The notes under the pieces are model-generated. The model was not told where the DNA came from. It made no database searches and was given only the letters and a program-made list of their open reading frames with translations. A stretch of DNA of 64,000 nt. Origin: Reyranella sp. (GTDB taxonomy: Bacteria; Pseudomonadota; Alphaproteobacteria; Reyranellales; Reyranellaceae). Location: positions 186,001 to 250,000 of the forward strand of contig NZ_JAFKJN010000016.1 in the NCBI RefSeq assembly GCF_017305915.1. Reading direction: 5' to 3'. A program made the position numbers and the translations under genes. This document shows positions 48,144-56,813 of this stretch, piece after piece. Every line of letters begins with the position of its first letter. The first letter of the stretch is position 1.

Positions 48144-49070
48144 TTACGCACCCCCTCCCTGCCCTCCCCCTGAGGGGGAGGGTTGGGTGGGGGTCCTCTG
48201 CGTGGCGAGCCACGCCTCGCAACACGCCTTGGCGAGGTCGCGGACGCGCAGGATGTAGCTCTGCCGCTCGGTGACGCTGATCACACGGCGCGCATCGAGC
48301 AGGTTGAAGGTGTGGCTCGCCTTGATGCACTGCTCGTAGGCCGGCAGCGGCAGCTCGAGCTGCAGCATGCGGGCGCACTCCTTCTCGGCGTCGACGAAGT
48401 GGCGAAACAGCATGTCGGTATCGGCATGCTCGAAATTATAGGCCGACTGCTCCTGTTCGTTTTGCAGGAAGACGTCGCCATAGAGCAGCGGCACCTCGGA
48501 GGTCGGCGAGTTGAAGGGCAGCTCGTACACCGTCTTCTTGTCGAACAGGTACATCGCCAGCCGCTCGAGCCCGTAGGTGACCTCACCGGCCACCATGTCG
48601 ACCTCCATGCCGCCAACACCCTGGAAGTAGGTGAACTGCGTGATCTCCATGCTGTCGCACCAGACTTCCCAGCCGAGACCCCAGGCGCCGAGCGTCGGGC
48701 TCTCCCAGTCGTCCTCGACGAAGCGGATGTCGTGCAGGCCGGTATCGATGCCGATCGCCGCCAGCGAGCCCAGGTAGCGCTCGAGGATGTCGGTCGGCGA
48801 CGGCTTCAGGATCGCCTGGAACTGATAGTAGTGCTGCAGCCGGTTGGGGTTCTCGCCGTAGCGGCCGTCGGCAGGCCGCCGCGAGGGCTGCACATAGGCC
48901 GCGTACCACGGCTTGGGCCCGAGCGCGCGCAAGGTTGTGGCCGTGTGGAACGTACCCGCCCCCATTTCCATGTCGTAGGGCTGGAGGATCAGGCAACCCT
49001 GACCCGCCCAATACTCCTGCAAGGTCAGGATCAGGTCCTGGAAACATTGCGGCTTGGCAGGCTTCGACAC
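48144..49070 (-). CDS. glyQ: Glycyl-tRNA synthetase alpha subunit
   Basis: The 308-residue catalytic subunit has the family blocks [51 protein letters not shown] and YFQGVGG, all typical of GlyQ class II synthetases. The last dozen residues ([12 protein letters not shown]) come from the GC-rich repeat at 48151-48193 and are not part of the family core. It is the first gene of the operon glyQ-glyS-ppdK-meaB-HIT. Confidence 0.95.
   Translation of the reverse strand: MSKPAKPQCFQDLILTLQEYWAGQGCLILQPYDMEMGAGTFHTATTLRALGPKPWYAAYVQPSRRPADGRYGENPNRLQHYYQFQAILKPSPTDILERYLGSLAAIGIDTGLHDIRFVEDDWESPTLGAWGLGWEVWCDSMEITQFTYFQGVGGMEVDMVAGEVTYGLERLAMYLFDKKTVYELPFNSPTSEVPLLYGDVFLQNEQEQSAYNFEHADTDMLFRHFVDAEKECARMLQLELPLPAYEQCIKASHTFNLLDARRVISVTERQSYILRVRDLAKACCEAWLATQRTPTQPSPSGGGQGGGA
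48151..48193. repeat. GC-rich palindromic repeat (copy 2) at the glyQ/glyS junction
   Basis: CCCTCCCCC at 48162-48170 faces its complement at 48174-48182 across TGA, with flanking C- and G-runs. It resembles 403-450. Read on the minus strand it encodes the GlyQ tail and ends as the glyS ribosome-binding site. Confidence 0.75.
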
Positions 49071-49176
49071 CGGACTTCCCCAAGGCTCAGAAGGCCTTGT
49101 GTTTCCGCCACTTAAGGCCTTTTTTGCGGTGCGGCAAAATAGGGACCGCCCTCCAGCCGGTCAAGCGCCCCGGCCA

Positions 49177-49416
49177 TCAGGCCTGAGGGCAGTCGGATCG
49201 GGCGCATTTTGCCGCGTTTGCCGCGACGTAGGTCCCACAGGCCGTGCACAAACGCGTATCCTCGACCACGGCCCGGCGGGGCGGCGGCGCGGCCTCGCGA
49301 TGCGGCGGCTCCGGCGGCTTGGACAGGCCGCCGAACAGGCCGAGCCAGCGGCGCGCGGCACTCCAGGCGCCATACACGACGACCGCGAAAATCACGATCT
49401 TCAGCAGAAACCCCAT
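49177..49416 (-). CDS. Small membrane protein with a zinc-ribbon-like C terminus
   Basis: The 79-residue protein has an N-terminal membrane helix (MGFLLKIVIFAVVVYGAWSA), a Pro/Arg linker and a Cys-rich end (CTACGTYV...CARSDC) that could bind one metal ion. It resembles the short PP0621-like conserved proteins. It is separated from glyQ by 106 bases on the same strand and diverges from glpD. The role is unknown. Confidence 0.65.
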   Translation of the reverse strand: MGFLLKIVIFAVVVYGAWSAARRWLGLFGGLSKPPEPPHREAAPPPRRAVVEDTRLCTACGTYVAANAAKCARSDCPQA

Positions 49417-49469
49417 GCGGCCTTTTGCGGTGCGAGCGCGCGAGGGTCAAGCGCGCTATATGTGGGTGC

Positions 49470-51008
49470 ATGAATGGAAGTGAGTCGCCGCCACTGGATT
49501 TGTTCGTGGTCGGCGGGGGGATCAACGGCGCGGGGATCGCCTGCGACGCGGCCGGACGGGCCCTCAAGGTCGGGCTGTGCGAAATGAACGATTTCGCCTC
49601 GGCGACGTCGTCCAAGGCGACCAAGCTGATCCATGGCGGCCTGCGTTACCTGGAGCACTACGAGTTCCGGCTGGTGCGCGAGGCGCTGATGGAGCGCGAG
49701 GTGCTGCTCGCCAAGGCGCCGCACATCTCCTGGCCGCTGCGCTTCGTGCTGCCGCACGAGCCGCATCTGCGGCCGCGCTGGATGTTGCGGCTCGGCCTCT
49801 TCCTCTACGACCATCTCGACTGGCACATGACCCTGCCGAAGTCGCAGCAGGTCGACCTGCAGCACTCGAAATGGGGCAAGGGCCTGAAGCCCATTTTCAA
49901 TCAGGGCTTCGTCTACTCCGATGCCTGGGTCGACGACGCGCGTCTGGTGATCACCAACGTGAAGTCGGCGCGCGAGATGGGAGCCGCGATCTATTCTCGC
50001 CATCGCTGCACGTCGGCTCGGCGCAGCGCCGATGGCAAGCTGTGGGAGATCGAGCTCGCGGCGCGCGACGGCGCGACGGTGAAGCTCGCGGCGCGCGGCC
50101 TGGTCAATGCCTGCGGCCCGTGGGTGAAGCACTTCCTCGACGAGCAGACGCAGGTGAAGACGCCCAAGCGCGTGCGGCTGATCAAGGGCAGCCACATCGT
50201 CGTGCCGCGCCTGCATGACGGCGACCATGCCTTCATCCTGCAGAATGCCGACAACCGCATCGTCTTCGTCATCCCCTACGAGCGCGAGTTCTCGCTGATC
50301 GGCACGACCGACATCCCGGTCGAGAAGAGTGAGGATGCCGCCTGCACACAGGAGGAGATCGCCTATCTTTGCGAGCTCGCCAGCCACTACATGGCCAAGC
50401 CGGTGCGGCCGCAGGACGTGGTGTGGACCTATTCGGGCGTGCGGCCCTTGTTCGACGACGGCGACGACGATCCCTCGGCGGTGACGCGCGACTACCATCT
50501 CGAGGTCGACGCGCCGAACGGCGCCGCGCCGATGCTCTCGGTGTTCGGCGGCAAGATCACCACCTACCGCCGCCTCGCCGAGCATGCGCTCGAGGATCTG
50601 CGCAAGTTCTATCCCCGCATGGGCGGCAGCTGGACCGCGGGCAAGCCGCTGGTCGACGGCGAGTTCGCCGATGCGCCGACATTCGAGGAGGCGTTCGACC
50701 GCTTCGCCGCCAGCGCCGCCGGCGTGAAGCCGGGCCTGCCGGTCGAGCTGGTGCGCGTGCTGGCGCGCCGCCACGGCACCGGCCTCGACGACCTGCTGGA
50801 CGGGGTGAAGACCGTGGCTGACCTGGGGCGCCATTTCGGCGGCCATCTCTACGAGGTCGAGGTCCGCTACCTGATGCGCGACGAATGGGCGGTCGAGCCC
50901 GACGACGTGCTGTGGCGGCGCACCAAGGAAGGCCTGCACATGACGCAGGCTGAGCGCGAGGCCTTTGCGCAGTGGATGCAGGGCCTGCGACCCAACGCGC
51001 ACCCCTGA
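49470..51008 (+). CDS. glpD: Aerobic glycerol-3-phosphate dehydrogenase
   Basis: The 512-residue FAD enzyme oxidises glycerol-3-phosphate to dihydroxyacetone phosphate and feeds the quinone pool. FAD-binding LFVVGGGINGAGIACDAAGR lies at residues 11-30, with TSSKATKLIHGGLRYLE, GTTDIPVEKSED and WTYSGVRPLFDDG. The C-terminal DAO_C domain follows. The ATG at 49470 gives the family length. No glpK or glpF is nearby. It is divergent from the small membrane protein gene. Confidence 0.93.
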   Translation: MNGSESPPLDLFVVGGGINGAGIACDAAGRALKVGLCEMNDFASATSSKATKLIHGGLRYLEHYEFRLVREALMEREVLLAKAPHISWPLRFVLPHEPHLRPRWMLRLGLFLYDHLDWHMTLPKSQQVDLQHSKWGKGLKPIFNQGFVYSDAWVDDARLVITNVKSAREMGAAIYSRHRCTSARRSADGKLWEIELAARDGATVKLAARGLVNACGPWVKHFLDEQTQVKTPKRVRLIKGSHIVVPRLHDGDHAFILQNADNRIVFVIPYEREFSLIGTTDIPVEKSEDAACTQEEIAYLCELASHYMAKPVRPQDVVWTYSGVRPLFDDGDDDPSAVTRDYHLEVDAPNGAAPMLSVFGGKITTYRRLAEHALEDLRKFYPRMGGSWTAGKPLVDGEFADAPTFEEAFDRFAASAAGVKPGLPVELVRVLARRHGTGLDDLLDGVKTVADLGRHFGGHLYEVEVRYLMRDEWAVEPDDVLWRRTKEGLHMTQAEREAFAQWMQGLRPNAHP

Positions 51009-51104
51009 ACCTTAAAGAAAGCTGACGACGCCGGGCACGTTTCACGCACCAGGCCCGTACTTGAGGACACGGAGAGAATTTCCAGCCCCTCAAGGAGCTC
51101 TCGG

Positions 51105-51674
51105 ATGCGTGCTCGTCCCCTCGTTCTGGCCTTTCCGGCCGCCCTCGCGGCGGTCGCCGGCCTTGCCTGCCTGACCTCGGCCCTCGCTTCCAACGGTGGG
51201 TTCGAAGGATTGCCGCAGTTCGCGCAGGCAACCCCGCCGGCCGCCTCGCCCCCGGCGGCCGGCGGCGGTCCGGCCGCTGGCCCAATCCGTCCGGCTTTTT
51301 CGCCGAAGCAGTTCTGTGAGGAGCGCGTCGCCCGTCGCATCGGCGCCCGCGCCTATCTCAAGGCCAAGCTCGATCTCAAGCCCGACCAGGTGTCGGCATG
51401 GGACGCCTACCAGACGGCGGCCGACGCGCAGAGCACCAAGGACAAGACCAGGTGCGCGGCGCTGCCGGCCGAGATGAAGGAGCCGCCGACCTTTGTCGAC
51501 CGCATGAATCGGCGCCAGGAGTGGATGAAGTCGCGGCTCGAGAGCCTGGAGGCCGTGAAACCGACCCTGCTCGCGCTCTACGACAAGCTGACGCCGGAGC
51601 AGAAGGCGGTGTTCGATCGCCCGATGATGGGCCGTCACCACGACGGCCCGGGCCGGCATCGCCGGCGCGGCTAG
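51105..51674 (+). CDS. Periplasmic Spy/CpxP-like LTXXQ-motif protein
   Basis: The 189-residue protein has a signal peptide, a Pro/Ala/Gly-rich linker and a helical domain with two LTXXQ-type motifs: LDLKPDQVSAWDAY near residue 90 and LTPEQKAVFD near 165. Proteins of this group act as periplasmic chaperones or stress sensors. A His/Arg/Gly-rich tail follows. AAGGAG lies seven bases before the ATG at 51105. It appears to be a lone gene behind glpD. Confidence 0.8.
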   Translation: MRARPLVLAFPAALAAVAGLACLTSALASNGGFEGLPQFAQATPPAASPPAAGGGPAAGPIRPAFSPKQFCEERVARRIGARAYLKAKLDLKPDQVSAWDAYQTAADAQSTKDKTRCAALPAEMKEPPTFVDRMNRRQEWMKSRLESLEAVKPTLLALYDKLTPEQKAVFDRPMMGRHHDGPGRHRRRG

Positions 51675-51815
51675 CGGCTCTTCCGATTTGACAAAGGTGT
51701 TGTAAATTCGATTGCATTACTCATTCTGTCTGCAACTCACTTTTGGCCACAATCCCGAGCAAAAGGCGGTGACCCCGAGTAGCGACTACCCCTCGAACGA
51801 GAAAGTCTGCGTACA

Positions 51816-52664
51816 ATGAGATACAATATTGTCGTTGCCACCCATCACAAGACGGGAACGGTCTGGATGGATGGCGTGTTCAAGGCGATCGCCGGCGATT
51901 TGGGCGCCCAGTACATCAACTTCCGCGACGATGAGCGACGCCTGGGAGAGCTGCTTCACAGCCCTTTTATTCTCTTCTGCTACGACTCAGATTTCGGTGA
52001 CCACGCCTCGGTGCTTGATCGCAGAGACGTGAGAACCGTCCATCTCATCCGCGATCCCCGGGACGTCGTGATCTCCGCCATGCACTATCACAAGGCCTCG
52101 CGCGAGAGCTGGCTGCACGAGCCGATCCCGGGCTACGACAACCTCACCTACCAGCGCGCGCTGCAGCAGCTGCCGACCCGGTTCGCGCAATACATTTTCG
52201 AAATGGAGAACTCGAGCGCCAGCACGCTGCGCGACATGGCGAGCTGGCGCTACGGCCGCGCCAACTGCTTCGAGGCGCGCTACGAGACGCTGCGGCAGGA
52301 CAGCGACTTCGTCTATTGGCGGCAAATCACGCGCTTTCTCGGCCTCGACGCGGCGGAGCAGGACCTCGCCGACCGCCGGTTCTGGCAGAACAGCCTGTTC
52401 GGCGGCCTGTCGACGCTCGGCAACCGGCACGTCCGCTCGGGCGCGGTGGCGCAATGGCGGCGCACGTTCACGCCGGCGATCGCCAACGGCTTTCTCAAGC
52501 GCTTCCCCGGTCTGTTGCAGGGCCTGCGCTACGAGACCAGCGACGCCTGGGTCCGCGAGCTGAGGTGGGCCGAGGAGCCCGGCCTGCTGGCTGGCCTGCG
52601 CCAGCTCGCGGCGGATCATTGGGAACTCCTCGCAGAGCGGGCGCGACTCCCATCGAAGTTCTGA
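51816..52664 (+). CDS. PAPS-dependent sulfotransferase
   Basis: The 282-residue enzyme has the PAPS 5'-phosphosulfate loop HHKTGTVWMDG (residues 10-20) and the 3'-phosphate site LIRDPRDVVISAMH (near 78). It would transfer sulfate to a hydroxyl or amino group of an unknown acceptor. The genes cysD and cysNC follow on the same strand, so donor supply and use are joined. The first third of the gene and the 141 bases before it are less GC-rich than the rest, hinting at foreign origin or a promoter-rich leader. Ribosome-binding site is weak. Confidence 0.85.
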   Translation: MRYNIVVATHHKTGTVWMDGVFKAIAGDLGAQYINFRDDERRLGELLHSPFILFCYDSDFGDHASVLDRRDVRTVHLIRDPRDVVISAMHYHKASRESWLHEPIPGYDNLTYQRALQQLPTRFAQYIFEMENSSASTLRDMASWRYGRANCFEARYETLRQDSDFVYWRQITRFLGLDAAEQDLADRRFWQNSLFGGLSTLGNRHVRSGAVAQWRRTFTPAIANGFLKRFPGLLQGLRYETSDAWVRELRWAEEPGLLAGLRQLAADHWELLAERARLPSKF

Positions 52665-52787
52665 CGCTGTGAAATCGACCCGCGCGATCTGACGCGGCAC
52701 GCCTCGGCCGATATGCACTTTTGGCCGGCCCGCCGGGGCGATAAGGTCCGGCCACCCCGACACTTCCAGACTTGCCCGCGAATCGCC

Positions 52788-53708
52788 GTGGACGCCACAA
52801 CCATAAGCTTTCAACTCTCGCCGCACCTGCAGGCCCTGGAAGACGACGCAATCTACGTGCTGCGCGAGGCCGCGGCGGAGTTCCGGGCGCCGGTCATGCT
52901 CTATTCCGGCGGCAAGGATTCCAGCGTGCTGCTGCACCTGGCGCGCAAGGCGTTCTATCCGGCGCGGCCGCCCTTCCCGTTCCTGCACATCGCCACCGGC
53001 TGGGATTTTCGCGAGCTGCTCGAGCATCGCGACCGCGTCGCCGCCGCCCATCATCTCGACCTGCTGGTCCACGGCAACGACGACGCCACCCGCGCCGGCG
53101 TCAATCCCTTCACCACCGAGACCGGCGAGTATTCGCGCCTGATGCTGACCGAGGCGCTGACCCAGGCGCTCGACCGCTACGGCTTCGACGTGGCGATCGG
53201 CGGCGCGCGGCGCGACGAGGAAAAGTCGCGCGCCAAGGAGCGCATCTTCTCGCGCCGCCTCGGCCACGCCTGGAATCCGCGCGACCAGCAGCCCGAGCTG
53301 TGGCGTACCTTCAACCTGCGGCTGGTGCCGGGCGAGACCATGCGCGCCTTCCCGTTGTCGAATTGGACCGAGACCGACATCTGGGCCTACATCCAGGCTG
53401 AGGGCATCTCGATCGTGCCGCTCTATTTCGCCGCCGAGCGCAAGGTGCTGCGCCGCGGCGCGAGCTGGATCGCGGTCGACGACCATCGCCTGCGGCTCGG
53501 CGCCGACGACAAGGTCGAGAGCCGCTCCGTCCGGTTCCGGACCCTGGGCTGCTGGCCGCTGACCGGCGCCTGCGACTCGCAGGCGATGGATCTCGCCTCC
53601 ATCATCGCCGAGTTGGCGACGGCGCGGCAGAGCGAGCGCCAGGGCCGGCTGGTCGACGGCGCCCGCCACGCCTCGATGGAGCGCAAGAAGCGCGAAGGCT
53701 ACTTCTGA
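52788..53708 (+). CDS. cysD: Sulfate adenylyltransferase subunit 2 (CysD)
   Basis: CysD is the ATP-sulfurylase catalytic subunit that makes APS. From the GTG at 52788 the protein has 306 residues, matching family length. It shows the PP-loop SGGKDSS (near 40-46), [18 protein letters not shown] and [14 protein letters not shown], all hallmarks. An upstream ATG at 52713 would add a poorly conserved 25-residue stretch. The stop is one base from the cysNC start. It follows the sulfotransferase by about 120 bases. Confidence 0.92.
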   Translation: MDATTISFQLSPHLQALEDDAIYVLREAAAEFRAPVMLYSGGKDSSVLLHLARKAFYPARPPFPFLHIATGWDFRELLEHRDRVAAAHHLDLLVHGNDDATRAGVNPFTTETGEYSRLMLTEALTQALDRYGFDVAIGGARRDEEKSRAKERIFSRRLGHAWNPRDQQPELWRTFNLRLVPGETMRAFPLSNWTETDIWAYIQAEGISIVPLYFAAERKVLRRGASWIAVDDHRLRLGADDKVESRSVRFRTLGCWPLTGACDSQAMDLASIIAELATARQSERQGRLVDGARHASMERKKREGYF

Positions 53709-53709
53709 C

Positions 53710-55560
53710 ATGGACGGCTTCGTCGACCGGCGCAGCACGTTGCGCTTCCTCGCCTGCGGCTCGGTCGACGACGGCAAGTCGACCCTGATCGGCCGGCTGA
53801 TCGCCGATTCGGCGGGCCTGCTCGACGACCAGCGCGCCAGCCTCGTGGAGGACTCGCGCCGCTTCGGCACGACCGGCGACGACATGGACTTCGCCCTGCT
53901 GCTCGACGGGCTGGAGGCCGAGCGCGAGCAGGGCATCACCATCGACGTGGCCCACCGCTTCTTCTCGACGCCGCGCCGCGCCTTCGTGGTCGCCGACACG
54001 CCGGGCCATCGGCAGTTGACCCGCAACATGGCGACCGGCGCCTCGACTTCGGAGCTGGCGGTCCTGCTGGTCGACATCCGCAACGGCCTGGTCGAGCAGA
54101 CACGGCGCCATGCCGCGATCGCCCATCTGCTCGGCATCCGCCACGTCGTGGTCGCGGTCAACAAGATCGACCTGGTCGACTTCTCCGAGCACCGCTTCCG
54201 CGAGGTCGAGCGCGCCGTCGAGGCCTTCGCGAAGCCGCTGGCGCTCGCCTCGCTCACGGTCATCCCGGTGTCGGCGCGGCACGGCGACAACGTCGCGACA
54301 CGCAGCGCCCGCACGCCCTGGTACGATGGCCCCTCGCTGCTCGCCTGCCTCGAGACGATCGACGTGCGGCCCGACAACGCCGGCGCGCCGTTGCGCTTTC
54401 CGGTGCAGTGGGTGAACCGGCCGGACGCTTCGTTCCGCGGCTTCGCCGGTACCGTCATGTCGGGCGAGGTCAGCGTCGGTGCGCCGGTCGCGGTCGCGGG
54501 CTCGGGCCGCATCACCCGGGTCGAGCGCATCGTCAGCTTCGACGGCGACCTTCCCGATGCCGCCGCCGGCCGTGCCGTCACCCTGACCCTGGCCGACGAG
54601 ATCGACATCGCCCGCGGCGACCTGCTGATCGACCCGCGCCGCCGGCCGACGGTGACGCGGCAATTCGCAGCCGACCTGGTCTGGCTCGCCGAGGCGCCGG
54701 CGCAGCCCCGCCAGTCCCTCCTGCTCAAGATCGGCACCGCGACGGTACCGGCGACGCTGACGCGCATCGTCGACCGGCTCGACCTCGATTCGCTCGGCCG
54801 CACCGCCGGCGACGACCTCGCGCTCAACGCCATCGGCCGGGTCTGGATCGAGACGACGGTGCCGGTCGCCTTCGATCCCTATGCCGACAACCGCGCGACC
54901 GGCGGCTTCATCCTGATCGACCGCGCCACCGCGCGGACGGCGGCGGCCGGGCTGGCGGTCGAGAACCTCGCGGCGGCGACCAACGTCCATCCGCAGATCG
55001 GCCAGGTGACGCCGGCGCGGCGCGCGGCGATGAAGGGCCAGCGGCCGCTGGTGCTGTGGCTGACCGGCCTGCCCGGCGCCGGCAAGTCGACCATCGCCGA
55101 CCTGGTCGAGCGCAAGCTGGTCGAGCATGGCCGCCAGACCATGCTGCTCGACGGCGACAACCTGCGGCAAGGCATCAACTCGGACCTCGGCTTCGACAGC
55201 GCCTCGCGGGCGGAGAACGTGCGCCGGGTCGGCGAGATCGCCCGACTGATGGCCGATGCCGGCCTGATCGCGATCGTGGCGCTGGTCTCGCCGTTCCGCG
55301 CCGACCGGCTGCGCGCGGCCTCGCTGCTGCCGGCCGGCAGCTTCGTCGAAATCTTCGTCGATACGCCGATCGAGGTCTGCCGCCAGCGCGACACCAAGGG
55401 CCTGCATGCCCTGGCCGACAAGGGCCGGCTCGCCAACCTCACCGGCCGCGACCAGCCCTACGAGCCGCCCGAGCAGCCGGCGCTGGTGCTCAAGACCACC
55501 GAGCTCAGCGCCCAGGAGGCGGCCGACCGCGTGGTGGCGCTGGTCTTGGACCGGGTTTAG
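53710..55560 (+). CDS. cysNC: Bifunctional sulfate adenylyltransferase GTPase subunit / APS kinase (CysNC)
   Basis: The 616-residue fusion joins CysN, the GTPase that drives ATP-sulfurylase, to CysC, the APS kinase that makes PAPS. CysN motifs are GSVDDGKST (residues 17-25), GITIDVAHRFF, ADTPGH and VNKID. After a beta-barrel part, the kinase has GLPGAGKSTIAD (near 452), LLDGDN and NVRRVGEIARLM. With cysD it makes PAPS next to a PAPS-using sulfotransferase. One small difference is DTPGHRQLTRN in place of the more usual Glu after His. Confidence 0.94.
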   Translation: MDGFVDRRSTLRFLACGSVDDGKSTLIGRLIADSAGLLDDQRASLVEDSRRFGTTGDDMDFALLLDGLEAEREQGITIDVAHRFFSTPRRAFVVADTPGHRQLTRNMATGASTSELAVLLVDIRNGLVEQTRRHAAIAHLLGIRHVVVAVNKIDLVDFSEHRFREVERAVEAFAKPLALASLTVIPVSARHGDNVATRSARTPWYDGPSLLACLETIDVRPDNAGAPLRFPVQWVNRPDASFRGFAGTVMSGEVSVGAPVAVAGSGRITRVERIVSFDGDLPDAAAGRAVTLTLADEIDIARGDLLIDPRRRPTVTRQFAADLVWLAEAPAQPRQSLLLKIGTATVPATLTRIVDRLDLDSLGRTAGDDLALNAIGRVWIETTVPVAFDPYADNRATGGFILIDRATARTAAAGLAVENLAAATNVHPQIGQVTPARRAAMKGQRPLVLWLTGLPGAGKSTIADLVERKLVEHGRQTMLLDGDNLRQGINSDLGFDSASRAENVRRVGEIARLMADAGLIAIVALVSPFRADRLRAASLLPAGSFVEIFVDTPIEVCRQRDTKGLHALADKGRLANLTGRDQPYEPPEQPALVLKTTELSAQEAADRVVALVLDRV

Positions 55561-55569
55561 GACTCTTCC

Positions 55570-55629
55570 GGACCGCGGACCTCCAGGTCCGCTCATGCGC
55601 ATGATGCGGGACCTGGAGGTCCGCGGTCC
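55570..55629. repeat. Perfect 21-bp inverted repeat between convergent genes
   Basis: Arms at 55570-55590 and 55609-55629 match exactly, with an 18-base centre. It lies between cysNC and the convergent aspartate dehydrogenase gene, five bases from the latter's stop. It may act as a two-way transcript end despite no T-run, or be a fourth dispersed repeat family. Confidence 0.8.
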
Positions 55630-55634
55630 CCTGA

Positions 55635-56468
55635 CTACCAGTCGCTCGACCGCACCATCTTCATCAGGTCGTCGGCCATGGTGAGCGCGGTCAGCACGCC
55701 GGTCTTGGGATTGTCCGGCATCGCCTTGCCCAGCCGCTCCAGCCGCAACTCGCCCGAATCGCTCACCACCTCCAGGCGGCTGGCATTGGTGCCGGGCGGC
55801 AGGGTCGGATCGGCGACCAGCTCGATCTCGGTGCGCTTCAGCCCTGCGCCGCACAGCGCCACGGTGACCGCGAGGTTGGCGTTCTTGGGGTAGAGCCGGC
55901 CGGCATCGGCCGGCGTGCCCTGGAAGATGACCGTCGGCACCTTGATCGACGGCAGGTCGAAGTCGGTCTCGGCCGGCGTGCCCGACCAGGCATGCGGCGG
56001 CTTGATCGAGGTATATTTGACCCGCTCGAGCTTGCCGAGCCGCATCGCCAGCAGGCCGTCGAGGCCGGCGATGGCGCCCGCCGGCAGGCGCAGCCGGGCG
56101 CCGCTCTCGGCCGCCGCCGCCTTGTGCTTCTTCCACAGCCTGGGATCGCCATAGGCGCCGGTGGCGATGACCATGAAGTCGTAGCCCTTGCGCAGAATGG
56201 TCTCGCCCCACTCGCGCACCGCCTGCTGGCTCGCCGCCTCGACCACGACGTCGGGCTTGAGCTTGAGCAGGCTCTTGAGGTCCTCGACCACCGCGACCTT
56301 GCGGCCGACCTTCTTCCGGGTCGCCTTGGCGCGGCCGGGGCGGACCAGGACGCCGATGATGTCGATCGGCGGCTTCTTCTCCTTGAAGACGTCGAACAGC
56401 ATCTGGCTGATGGCGCCGTAGCCGATAAGCGCGATCTTGAGCCGCTTCTCCTTGTTCTTCTTCGCCAT
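55635..56468 (-). CDS. L-aspartate dehydrogenase (NadX-like)
   Basis: From the ATG at 56468 (MAKKNKEKRL), preceded by GGGGGAGG, the protein has 277 residues. KIALIGYGAISQMLFD is the NAD(P)-binding opening. Later family blocks are VVVEAASQQAVREWG, IATGAYGDPRLW, LRLPAGAIAGLDGL and YPKNANLAVTVALCG. The family makes iminoaspartate, for NAD synthesis or aspartate breakdown. Its neighbours do not decide which. A start seven codons upstream is less likely. Confidence 0.85.
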   Translation of the reverse strand: MAKKNKEKRLKIALIGYGAISQMLFDVFKEKKPPIDIIGVLVRPGRAKATRKKVGRKVAVVEDLKSLLKLKPDVVVEAASQQAVREWGETILRKGYDFMVIATGAYGDPRLWKKHKAAAAESGARLRLPAGAIAGLDGLLAMRLGKLERVKYTSIKPPHAWSGTPAETDFDLPSIKVPTVIFQGTPADAGRLYPKNANLAVTVALCGAGLKRTEIELVADPTLPPGTNASRLEVVSDSGELRLERLGKAMPDNPKTGVLTALTMADDLMKMVRSSDW

Positions 56469-56517
56469 GCCTCCCCCGCGCAAATTCAAGACCGGGACTA
56501 TAGCCGGGCCGCGGCCC

Positions 56518-56546
56518 TTGCGACCATGGGAAGCCGCCGCTATAAC
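56518..56546 (+). promoter_or_regulatory. Sigma70-type promoter of tRNA-Pro
   Basis: TTGCGA and TATAAC are separated by exactly 17 bases and lie 13 bases before the tRNA, which places the predicted transcript start a few bases upstream of the mature 5' end. Confidence 0.75.
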
Positions 56547-56559
56547 CGCCGCCGCCTGA

Positions 56560-56636
56560 CGGAGTGTAGCTCAGCCTGGTAGAGCACTAGCTTCGGGAGC
56601 TAGGGGCCGGAGGTTCGAATCCTCTCACTCCGACCA
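56560..56636 (+). tRNA. tRNA-Pro (CGG)
   Basis: A 77-base cloverleaf with 7-bp acceptor stem (CGGAGTG/CACTCCG), D arm GCTC...GAGC, anticodon stem CTAGC/GCTAG with loop TTCGGGA, and T arm GGAGG TTCGAAT CCTCT. The CCA is encoded. The anticodon is CGG, reading the proline codon CCG. Confidence 0.96.
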
Positions 56637-56671
56637 ATCGGGTGCCGGTACCAGCGGCATCCATCGAGACA

Positions 56672-56707
56672 GCGACGGCGGGCCTTCGGGTCCGCCGTTC
56701 GCCTTTC
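56672..56707 (+). terminator. Intrinsic terminator of tRNA-Pro
   Basis: A 13-bp GC-rich stem (one bulged T, one G-T pair) is capped by a stable TTCG tetraloop and followed by CTTTC, 36 bases after the tRNA. Confidence 0.6.
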
Positions 56708-56813
56708 AGGGACTCGATTCGGAGGCTGCAGGCGAACCGGTCGGAGCGAGACATCGGCGATGCCGCAGTTGCCGGCATCGGCTATGCCGGCGATATCCGG
56801 TTCGGTTGCCTGA

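Noticed and set aside
51675..51815. TTGACA near 51708 as promoter of the sulfotransferase
   Set aside because: No acceptable -10 box lies 16-18 bases downstream, so a sigma70 promoter is not supported even though the region is AT-rich.
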